NCBI GenBank assembly: GCA_026545225.1
Contig: CM048849.1
Span: forward strand, 33,614,336 to 33,678,335
From: Cornus controversa
Lineage: Eukaryota > Streptophyta > Magnoliopsida > Cornales > Cornaceae
DNA length: 64,000 nt
Direction of reading: 5' to 3'
Positions 36,231 to 45,387 of this stretch are shown here, one piece after another. The first letter of the stretch is position 1. Each line of letters opens with the position of its first letter. The notes beneath the pieces are model-generated. The model did not search any database and was not told where the DNA came from. It was given only the letters and a program-made list of their open reading frames with translations. A program made the position numbers and the translations under genes.

Positions 36231-36235
36231 TATGC

Positions 36236-36606
36236 TACATTTGGTATGCAACAATGGAATGGAATAAGCATTCCATTAAAGTGAGAATGTAATGAGAATG
36301 AGAATGAGAATGGAATGGAATGGTCATTTCCATTCTATTGTTTGGTTTCAAAAATGAAATGATACAGAAATAGAATGATAATTACATTATTTTTGGTAAC
36401 TAGATTTTATTTTTTAATATTTATTGGGAATGGAATGACCATTCCATAGGTTGAGTAGTAGTGGAATGAATTTTTATTCTTTTTCATTCTAAAGAAATGA
36501 TGCGGAATAATCATTCCCACTTTAGTTTTTTTTACCAAATAAAGGAATGAATCCAAAAAGGTAATATTGACATTCGATTCCATTCCATTGTTGCGTACCA
36601 AATACA
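36236..36606. mobile_element. MITE with 'caacaatggaatggaat' inverted ends
   Basis: The left end 'atttggtatgcaacaatgga' and the reverse complement of the right end ('tatttggtacgcaacaatgg') match apart from one base near the tip. The approximately 370-bp interior is built from GGAATGG/CATTCC words. A target duplication is not clear, so the superfamily (hAT or PIF/Harbinger) stays open. Confidence 0.65.
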
Positions 36607-36690
36607 CGAACATATATACATATATATACATGTATATATGTATATGTATATATATAATAATGAGTGGTTTGGCTTGTTGAATAGATTTTT

Positions 36691-38035
36691 GAGCAAACTA
36701 CAAAAAAACCCCCTTATCTATTCCTCTTTGGCAAAAAACACCCCTCATCTATTTGTTTGGCATAAAACCCCCTCCAACTATTGAAAACCCACATGAGGGG
36801 GGTTATTAAGACAAAAGGCCCCCCTCATCTATTTATTTTCATTTTTTGTTTTTTTTTAAAGATTTTGTATTTATCCTCTAATTTCATAATATTAATTTTT
36901 TATTTGGGAATCCAAGATACAAGTGAGTCAATTTATTTACAATAAAAGAATATCAATAAATTTTTTTTTGAATGACCATGCTATTAATTTTCAATAATAC
37001 CATTTAAATCATAGATTTTGATAAATATGAGGAATTGTATATTTTAAAATTTTTTATCCTTTATTATTTGTAATTGTATATAATATGATTAATATGTGGT
37101 TTGTGAGTAATTTTATCTAATTTTGAAATATTAAATTTTTATTTGGGAATCCAAGATACAAGTGGGTCAATTTATTTACAATAAAATAATATCAATAAAT
37201 ACTATGTTTTTAATGACCATGCTATTAATTTTCAGTAATATCATTTAAATCATAGATTTTGATAAATATGAGGAATTGTATAGTTTGTAAAATTTTATCC
37301 TTTATTAATTGTAATTGTATATAATATGTGGCTTGTGAGTAATTTTATCTAATTTTGTAATATTAATTTTTTATTTGGGAATCCAAGATACAAGTGGATC
37401 AATTTATTTACAATAAAAGAATATCAATAAATTCTATTTTTTTAATGACCATGCTATTAATTTTCAATAATACCATTTAAATAATAGATTTTGATAAAGA
37501 TGAGGAATTGTATATTTTATAAAATTTTATCCTTTATTAATTGTAATTGTATATAATATGTGGCTTGTGAGTAATTTTATCTAATTTTGTAATATTGATT
37601 TTTTATTTGGGAATCCAAGATACAAGTGGGTCAATTTATTTACAATAAAAGAATATCAATAAATTCTATTTTTTTAATGACCATGCTATTAATTTTCAAT
37701 AATACCATTTAAATCATAGATTTTGATAAATATGAGGAATTGTATATTTTGTAAAATTTTATCCTTTATTATTTGTTATTGTATATAATTTTATTAATAT
37801 GTGGTTTGTGAGTAATTTTATTTTTATGTCATTCTTTTAGCATGTGATTATTTAAAAAAATCTTTAAAGATAAACAAAAAATGAAAATAATTAGATGAGG
37901 GGGACATTTTTGTCATAATAACCCGCCTCATATGGGTTTTCAATAGTTGGAGGGGGTTTTATGTCAAAAAAAAAAAAATAAGGGGTGTTTTTTGTCAAAG
38001 AGTGATTGAGAAGGAGGGTTTTTTGCAATTTGCTC
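36691..38035. mobile_element. Non-autonomous MULE related to the 19650 element
   Basis: Starts GAGCAAACTACAAAAAAACC and ends TGCAATTTGCTC, flanked by a perfect 9-bp duplication TAGATTTTT (36682-36690, 38036-38044). Its ends share with the large MULE 'ctttggcaaaaaacaccc', 'tcatctattt.tttggcat' and 'gggttt.tag.ggaggggg'-like blocks. The inner right side mirrors the left ('tcatctatttattttcattt' against its inverse near 37880). The 1.35-kb body has no transposase; most of it is four tandem repeats. It could be moved by a MURA of the same family. Confidence 0.9.
36895..37830. repeat. Four ~235-bp tandem repeats inside the short MULE
   Basis: Units begin near 36900, 37140, 37371 and 37607 with 'tatttgggaatccaagatac'. 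They share 'caatttatttacaataaaa', 'aatgaccatgctattaattt', 'catagattttgataaa' and 'atatgtgg.ttgtgagtaatt'. Unit-to-unit differences are few. Confidence 0.9.
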
Positions 38036-38339
38036 TAGATTTTTTATGGTGAATGTCTATACTGACACTGCTATTGGACTCTCACAAGATATTATATTAC
38101 TTTTCACCACCTACAATGAGATTGCGTGCCAAATTCATCATAGATTTTAGCTTTTCTTTTCTTTTGTTAGGCAACACATTTTGAATCGTGACCAACCCTA
38201 TCCATGCAATCATTTACAAAATAGTGTATAAGGGTGGGTACTGTTGCATACTCATTCTTATATGTCATGTCATTTCTCATTTTAATTCAATGTGAGACAA
38301 GTTAGTTTCTCTAACATTCTCTCTCATCTAAACTTGTAA

Positions 38340-38621
38340 CACCCTCATTGCGATCGGGTCATCTTGCTTACCCAGGGTGCACCTAGACTCCTTCTGGTGC
38401 CCGACCTGGACTTGTTCCAGTCGAGCGCTTGACATGACATCAGATTAAGCACTGAGTTTGGCTCTGGTATCAAATATAACGGGTCAAGCGCTTATCTTTT
38501 AACTTAAAAGTTTAAACTATTAGATAGCGTTGCATACCGACGCTTATATGCCCAAGTCTTATCTAATCCGGATCCGATGTGAGACAAGTTAGCCTCTCAA
38601 ACAATAAGTCTAAAGGGTAAC
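38340..38621. other. Retroelement-like relic
   Basis: Contains 'ggctctggtatcaaat', reminiscent of sequence beside iMet-type primer sites, then 'cgacgcttatatgcccaagt' and 'gatgtgagacaagttagcct', the last also present at about 38291-38312. It looks like the margin of an old LTR element, but no LTR pair is visible. Confidence 0.3.
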
Positions 38622-39265
38622 TGTACACACAAATTTCGTGTCCGAAAATCTAGGAACAAAAATTAGTGACAAATAAACAATTTTTATTGATTCAAGAAAA
38701 AGGGTACAATCCTCTGTAAATCTTTACAAAAGAAAGATAACTTCCTCTGATTCGATCTCCTTTGTGATCCGGCTTCAAGGGCTGCTAGAGCTTGATCTTG
38801 AATTGGATTGAAACTTTGGTGAAGAACGGCACGTGGACGATGTGCTTGTTGTTCTTCTCCTTCAGGGTTTGGGTGTTTTGGAGCTTTGGACTTTGAGTGA
38901 AGAGTTCTGCAGAGCTTCACCTTTTTCTGAGAATCTTCTGGTCCTCCTTCTCCCACCTCTGGACTTTTATTTATAGGCTCACCGGAGGGGTAGATTTGTA
39001 ACTTTCTTTTTCTTTAATAATTATCCTATAATTATCTTTTATGATAATTTTGATAATTATCCAATATATATATATATATATATTAGACCCATTTTCAAGT
39101 GGGCTTTGACTTCTTAGACAATTTAGACCAGCCCATAACTTATTTATTTGTGGTGGGTCTGGCTTTAAATTATCTGACTCATTGGGCCATATTTTAAAGT
39201 GGGCTAAACTGAAGATAAACCGAAATTGTATTTTGGGTCTATCATGTAATTTTTTAATGTCTACA
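38622..39265 (-). repeat. 3' LTR of the gag-only element
   Basis: 644 bp, matching the other LTR but with a shorter (TA)n tract. A minus-strand TATAAATA box lies in 'ttttatttataggc' (about 38968-38981), and an open frame across the LTR is shared by both copies but has no known domain. Confidence 0.9.
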
Positions 39266-39281
39266 AATTGCCCCCACTTTA
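39266..39281 (-). other. Polypurine tract of the gag-only element
   Basis: Minus strand AAAGTGGGGGCAATT abuts the 3' LTR (TGTAGACATT). Confidence 0.8.
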
Positions 39282-40280
39282 AGTCTCGCGCCATGTTGAG
39301 TTTGTTACGTATTTAAAGCGGGACTTGAAGTATTTAAATTTTGCTTTTTTTTTTTTTTTGCTAAAATTCAACTGCAAAAAGGATGTCTTCTTTGTCAGGT
39401 TGAATCAAATACTTGAGGATCCTATTACCAATAGGATTTTTTTTTCTGGTCCAAGTGGAATTGAAGACTTGAGAATCCTATTGCAAATAGAATTATTTTT
39501 TCTTATCCAATTTCAAATAGGATTTGCTGTTTTCCATGTTCAAACGGAATTGGAGTCTTGAAAATCCTATGTCAAATAGGATTAACTCACCACTATATAT
39601 ATGTAGCCTACACTTCAGACTCTTCATATCAGAAATTTCATGAATTCCAGCAACTGTAAGCTCTCTTTTCTTTTTCCTTTTTTTTTTTTCTTCTTTTTTT
39701 CTCCTCCAGCACCTCACGACACTTCTTCTTCTTTTTTTTTTTTTTTCTTTTTTTTTCTTTCTTTCCTTTTTCTTCTCTTCACGTTGACTTTGACTTTTTT
39801 TTTTTTTTCACACCTGTTTCTTCTTCTTCTTTTTTTTTTTTTCTTCCTTCTCTTTTCCTTTGATGTGTAAAAAAAAACAAAGTTTTTTTTTTTTGTTGCT
39901 TGGTAGATTTGAACACAAGATCTCATTAGAAGACGTTATAGCACCACACCATCTTTGCTACACAATTCCTAGTATTATAAACTTTTGTAACAAAATATAT
40001 ATGTCCTTAAACATTGAAAGGAACATTTTTCTTTAGTAATAACTTTGTCTTCCGTAACCGCTATTAATCAAATCTATTTTTTTCAGATCAGATTTCACTT
40101 GTGGGCCCTACTCGAATTTTGTGCTGTCTCTGGAACGACGAATAAATCTATCGAACTCATTGAGGAAGATATCTTTACGTAAGTCACTCAACTTTTCTTG
40201 ACAAGTTTCAAATATATTTTTTTTTCAATTCTTGCAGGTCAAATCGTCTTTCTCAGAATATGGAGTCCAGACGCCATTCA
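39282..40280 (-). other. 3' untranslated part of the gag-only element, pyrimidine-rich on plus strand
   Basis: Between the polypurine tract and the hairpin minisatellite lies non-coding DNA. A block 'gaatcctat..caaataggat' recurs three to four times at 39410-39590, and long T/C-rich tracts (39660-39890; purine-rich in sense RNA) follow. Open frames here are low-complexity. Confidence 0.6.
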
Positions 40281-40283
40281 TTA

Positions 40284-40625
40284 GTCCCTTCGGGGTCCCT
40301 TAGTGCACTTCGGTGTCACTCGTCCCTTTGGGGTCCCTTAGTGCACTTCGGTGTCACTCTTTCGTCCCTTCGGGGTCCCTTAGTGCACTTCGGTGTCACT
40401 CGTCCTTTTGGGGTCTCTTAGTGCACTTCGGTGTCACTCTTTCGTCCCTTTGGGGTCCCTTAGTACACTTCGGTGTCACTCGTCCCTTCGGGGTCCCTTA
40501 GTGCACTTCGGTGTCACTCTTATTGTCCCTTCGGGGTCCCTTAGTGCACTTCGGTGTCACTCTTATTGTCCCTTCGGGGTCCCTTAGTGCACTTCGGTGT
40601 CACTCTTTCGTCCTTTCGGGGTCAG
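40284..40625. repeat. Minisatellite of 38-44-bp units with paired hairpins
   Basis: Eight full units and a ninth partial one: 'tcccttcggggtccctta' then 'gtgcacttcggtgtcactc'. On the plus strand each unit folds as CCC-TTCG-GGG and AGTG-CAC-TTCG-GTG-T-CACT (seven pairs, one bulge), both closing the stable cUUCGg-type loop. In the sense (minus) transcript the loop would read CGAA. Three units have TTTGGGG or TTTTGGGG instead of TTCGGGG. It lies downstream of the gag-like frame. Confidence 0.9.
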
Positions 40626-40719
40626 GCTAAGTCACCACGATGCAGCAGACATCCGTCAATATCTCGACGGTAGGTCAGGTCACCCAACTCTTCTCTTGCA
40701 AGCTTCAATTTTTTTTTTT

Positions 40720-41300
40720 TGTAAAGATAGTTTATGCTCATATCAAGGAGTGATTATTATTTTTTTTCATGCAGACAGTTTATACTCGTGTCATGAGTGT
40801 TTTTTTTTTTTTGGTAAACATTTTATACTCGTGTTAAGGAGTGTCATCTCTTTTTTTTTTGGGTAGACAGTTTATACTCGTATCAAGGAGTGTTTTTTTT
40901 TTTTTGTAAACAGTTTATACTCGTGTCATAGAGTATCATCCTTTTTTTTTTTTTTTTTGGTAGACAGTTTATACTCGTGTCAAGGAGTGTTTTTTTTTTT
41001 TTGATAGACAGTTTATACTCGTGTCAAGGAGTGTCATCCTTTTTTTTTTTTTTGGTAGACAATTTATACTCGTGTCAAGGAGTGTTTTTTTTTTTTTATA
41101 GACAGTTTATACTCGTGTCAAGGAGTGTCATCCTTTTTTTTTTTTTTGGTAGACAATTTATACTCGTGTCAAGGAGTGTTTTTTTTTTATAGACAGTTTA
41201 TACTCGTGTCAAGGAGTGTTATTATTATTATTTTTTTAGACAGTTTATACTCGTGTCATAGAGTATCATCGACAGTTTAGGCTCATATCGGGGAGCACTT
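40720..41300. repeat. Minisatellite of 43-60-bp units separated by poly-T
   Basis: About 13 units of 'gacagtttatactcgtgtca' followed by 'aggagtgt' and often 'catcc', each followed by 9-18 T residues. In sense orientation these are oligo(A)-spaced. It ends about 10 bp before the stop codon of the gag-like frame. Confidence 0.9.
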
Positions 41301-41310
41301 TTAGCTTTAA

Positions 41311-43470
41311 TTAGTCTTTAACTTTCCAAGACTCAGGAGACAGTCCAAGCTTGTGTTGAAAGGTGTGAATCAGCTCAGCGTCAATTTGAAGATTTTCTTT
41401 TTGTTTTATTTCTTCATTGTACTCTTCTCGTACTTGAAAAGAAACATCATCTTCGAACTCGTCTCCCCACCCAGAAGGAAGAGGTATTTCATTTGTCGTG
41501 GTCCATGCAGGAGGATTGAACCTCACCCAATATGCTTTTATTCCGCTACGAGATTCGATCCAGACGGCATCTTCGGGCTTTGGTCCCCACACTTTCCCTT
41601 CCTCTAGTCTTTTAATTTTTCGAGCCTCTTGTTCCATCTGGGATTGTAGACGATTTTGTTCTTGTTCCTCGCTTTCTTCTTTGAGACCTTCGTTTCGCTG
41701 ATTGTTAGAAACAGTTCGAGAAACTGACTCTTGAGACATCACTTGTGTGTTTATGGGCAATGATTCATGCGAGATCATTGCAAGACTATTCACATCTTGA
41801 ACTTTCTTTTTTGGCCTCCATGTGAACACAATTTTTCGATCATTTCTATTTGAAGTTGCTTGAGGAGAGCTTGAATGAGCTTTGTATGGAGGGTTTGCCC
41901 CCTGTCTGCCCAGTCTTCGACCAATGTTTTCTTGACTCAATGTCTTATGTAACTGAGAACTTTCAGATGAAGTTATTAAAGTAGCACGATGTGTTTCTTG
42001 ATACAAGTTGTTAGAGACGATACTTGTAACATAACATATATTTATTTCATCGTCCGAGTTAGGAAGTATTTCGTCTTCCTCTTCAGACTCAACATCTTCA
42101 TCTTTAAGACAGTTGTCAGACATATTGGGAAAGGCAAAATCCTTTGCACCACGACTTGTTATGCTGAGCTCCATATCATGGGCACGAGTAACCAATTCTT
42201 CAAATGTACGAGGCTTGATTCATTGCAGAATGTAAAGAAGTTCCCAGTGCATGCCTTGCATACACATTTCGACTGCTGATACTTCAGAAAGACGGTCTTT
42301 GCAATCAAGACTTAGAGCTCGCCAGCGGTTGATATAGTCGACCACAAGCTCATCCGTAATTTGTTTCATGCTAGTGAGTTCTAGCATGCTTACTGTTCTA
42401 CGAGTACTGTAGAAGCGGTTAAGAAACTCTCGCTCCATCTGCTCCCAACAGTCAATACTTCGAGCTTTGAGGTCCGTGTACCAATCAAATGCATTCCCTT
42501 TGAGGGAACGAACAAATTGCTTGACCAAGAGATCCTCTTCGGTGCCAGCGTTATTGCAGGTCTCCACAAAGTGTGCAACATGTTGTTTGGGATTGCCTCT
42601 TCCATCAAATTGTTGGAACTTTGGCGGTTGATATCCCACTGGCGTCTTTAAGCTGTCAATTCTTTCGGTGTAGGGTTTTGAGTACACAAGAGTGCTTTGA
42701 GGGGCGCCGCCATACTGTGCTCAGATTGTGTTCGTTATTATATCTTGCAACTGTTGGACAGATAACAAAGCAACTGGCGAAGCAGGGTTAGTTTCGTCAG
42801 CCATGTGTCTTGACGCAGATGTGTGATGACGCTCTTTTGATTGGGCACCTTGAAAAGAGGAATTTGAAGTATTCGCAGGCAAATGTGTTGACTTGTCAGG
42901 ATTTTGGATTTCAAGCTTCCTCATTAGCGCGGCGATCTGCAAGTCCTTCTCTTCGACAGTCTTTGTGAGGTTTTCGATTGCGCGCGCCATGACTGCCAGT
43001 TGGTCTTCCACCGAGGTTGTTCCAGTCATCATAGCTGCGACAACATTCGAATAGGAAAGACTTTGAGTGCCAACATTCTTTGAAGGGACCGATTGTTCTG
43101 AAATCTCGAGTAACGACTCTGAGAGCGAACCGACACTAGAGTTGGTGTCAGAGACGGAGTGGGGTGAATGTGGTGGCACAGACTTTTCTGAAACTACGCC
43201 AGAGTTCTTTGCCCCCTGAGGACCAATGGTGTTAACATGTTTAGTTTTCACATCCGTTGGTTTAGCAGGATTCACCAAATCTTGCTGATTCTTGAGCGAA
43301 GCAATTGCTTTGGTCTTGCTACGCGTCATAGGACCTGCTGAGGTGCTGCTGGCACTTGACAGGTTCCTAGTGTTCTTGTCACTGCTTACAGCAACTTTGG
43401 TGTTAGCCATTGCAGCAGCGGTGTCTTTTGCAGTTTTCTTGTTTGTAGTCGGAACCTTGGAAGGAGCCAT
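41311..43470 (-). pseudogene. Retrotransposon gag-like frame with two TGA stops
   Basis: From the ATG at 43470 one reading frame runs 720 codons to 41311, broken only by TGA at 42721-42723 and 42220-42222. The N-terminal third is Ser/Thr/Lys-rich and ends in a coiled-coil-like stretch (AIENLTKTVEEKDLQIAALM). The middle is a Retrotrans_gag domain: FQQFDGRGNPKQHV, FVRSLKGNAFDWYTDL, WEQMEREFLNRFYSTRRTV, VVDYINRWRALSLDCKDR. The last third is acidic and Glu/Gln-rich with no zinc knuckle and ends SPESWKVKD. The first TGA stands where arginine CGA is plausible, as expected from CpG decay. Gag forms the particle; here it is probably silent, or it may need readthrough. Confidence 0.8.
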
Positions 43471-43532
43471 AGATTCTGACGAACGGAGTTTGGGAGATAT
43501 GATGTAGGAGACAGAGATGAGAGGCAGAGATC

Positions 43533-43550
43533 GTCCCACCGGGTGTGCCA
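43533..43550 (-). other. Candidate primer binding site, tRNA unassigned
   Basis: Minus strand TGGCACACCCGGTGGGAC, six bases inside the 5' LTR. It starts with TGG as expected for a tRNA CCA end but is not the common iMet type. I could not match it to a tRNA. Confidence 0.6.
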
Positions 43551-43556
43551 GAAATT

Positions 43557-43993
43557 TGTACACACAAATTTCGTGTTCGAAAATCTAGGAACGAAAATTA
43601 GTGACAAATAAACGATTTTTATTGATTCAAGAAAAAGGGTACGATCCTCTGTAAATCTTTACAAAAGAAAGATAACTTCCTCTGATTCGATCTCCTTTGT
43701 GATCCGGCTTCAAGGGATGCTAGAGCTTGATCTTGAATTGGATTGAAACTTTGGTGAAGAACGGCACGTGGACGATGTGCTTGTTGTTCTTCTCCTTCAG
43801 GGTTTGGGTGTTTTAGAGCTTTGGACTTTGAGTGAAGAGTTTTGCAGAGCTTCAGCTTTTTCTGAGAATCTTCTGATCCTCCTTCTCCCACCTCTGGACC
43901 TTTATTTATAGGCTCATCGGAGGGGTAGATTTGTAACTTACTTTTTCTTTCATAATTATCCTATAATTATCTTTTATGATAATTTTGATAATT

Positions 43994-44038
<45 letters not shown>

Positions 44039-44216
44039 CCCATTTTCAAGTGGGCTTTGACTTCTTAGACAATTTAGACCAGCCCATAACTTATTTATTT
44101 GTGGTGGGTCTGGCTTTAAATTATCTGACTCATTGGGCCATATTTTAAAGTGGGCTAAACTGAAGATAAACCGAAATTATATTTTGGGTCTATCATGTAA
44201 TTTTTTAATGTTTACA
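43557..44216 (-). repeat. 5' LTR of the gag-only element
   Basis: 660 bp, TGTAAACATT...TTGTGTGTACA in sense. TATAAATAAAGG in sense at about 43900-43911 is the likely promoter core. It is longer than the 3' LTR mainly through the (TA)n tract at about 43998-44034. Confidence 0.9.
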
Positions 44217-44332
44217 GTAACAATCAAAATACATAATATACTTTGAATCAACAAGGAAATTGATAATTTTTCATTTTAATTTTTCTGAAGGGTGCATCAC
44301 GACTTTCAAATTTTTTTTTTATTTTTTAAGCC

Positions 44333-44556
44333 CAACCCAAAAAAAGGAGGCAACTTGGTTGCCAAATTTGCAGGTCAGCCCAAAAATAAACATTTAACCC
44401 AGCCCACTAGCAAACATTACTTGGCCCTTATTGGGGGGAGATTCATATGAAAGGATATTTTACAACTTGAATGAAACTAGGAATTGTGTCTATTATCTAT
44501 TTGTTTTATATGAAAAAAATTGTGTTAGTATAGTTGCCATTTTTGCATTAATGTGC
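44333..44556 (+). repeat. Direct repeat flanking the L1 relic, left copy
   Basis: Shares with 47293-47610 the blocks 'caacccaaaaaaaggaggca', 'ttggcccttattggggg', 'agattcatatgaaagg', 'tattttacaactt' and 'tttttgcattaatgtgc'. This may be the pre-insertion locus duplicated, or a repeat carried along with the LINE. Confidence 0.75.
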
Positions 44557-44689
44557 TTATATGTATATAGAATTTTGAATTTCGCTGTTGGTGATTTGTA
44601 TAATGGTTTGAAAGGAAAGTCTATGAAGAAAACAGAGAGGTAAGGAAGCATCATTCATTAAAGCACTCATGGAAACGGCAAGCTAAACA

Positions 44690-45348
44690 TGGGGAATCGT
44701 CTTCAATGGCTATTTAGGAAGAAACATTTGGAAAGCGTAAAGTTGCAGAATAATAGAGATAAGAAGGTGCAGTTTGTCATGTCAAAATCAGATCATGTAG
44801 AGAAGTTGGCTTTGCAATTGGGTGATTTTTTGGTGTCCCAGAAACAGATGGGTGCTGATGGGCGATTTTAACTCAATTATACATGCTAGTGAGAAGAGGG
44901 GAGAGGCTGTAGACTGTAGTTCAAGGTTAGACATTGACAAGTTTCAAAATTTTCATTCAACAATGTGGCTTGATGGATTTGGGATTCCAAGGGTTTCCAT
45001 TTACATGGTGGAATAGACTAGAAGGAAATGATCATATATTGATTAGATTGGATAGGGGGTTATGTTCCCTAGATTTGTCTAAACTCTTTCCTCAAAGTTA
45101 TGTTCAACATATATTTGTTTTTGGATCTGATCATGAAGCTCTATTACAGAATTTACATGGTGCTGTGACTGAAGTTGCTTATTGGTTCACAAGGCATGGG
45201 AGGGACCAGTTCAAGGCTCTATTTTGTTCAGAATGAAGGAGAAATTGAAGCTGTGTAAGGAAGAACTTAAAAGAAAGTTGGAGTAAAGGAAAACTTTCAA
45301 ATTCTAGCAAAAGCAGCCTACATTATTCTAAGGGTGAATACATGAAAT

Positions 45349-45387
<39 letters not shown>

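Larger units (their letters stand above)
38622..44216 (-). mobile_element. Gag-only LTR retrotransposon (TR-GAG-like), structurally complete
   Basis: 5,595 bp with TG...CA LTRs at 38622-39265 and 43557-44216 and a perfect 5-bp duplication GTAAC (38617-38621, 44217-44221). Sense is the minus strand: 5' LTR on the right, primer site 43533-43550, a gag-like frame, then two minisatellites, a pyrimidine-rich stretch, polypurine tract and 3' LTR. There is no protease, reverse transcriptase or integrase anywhere, so it would depend on another element's enzymes, as known for TR-GAG elements. At least ten substitutions between the LTRs make it older than the Tekay insertion. Confidence 0.9.

Noticed and set aside
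38684..38956. 90-residue minus-strand frame shared by both LTRs of the gag-only element (also 43619-43891)
   Set aside because: It is shared because LTRs are copies of one another. It lies in promoter/leader sequence and shows no known motif.
40284..40625. CRISPR-like array
   Set aside because: The repeats are contiguous without unique spacers, and the window is plant nuclear DNA; it is a minisatellite.
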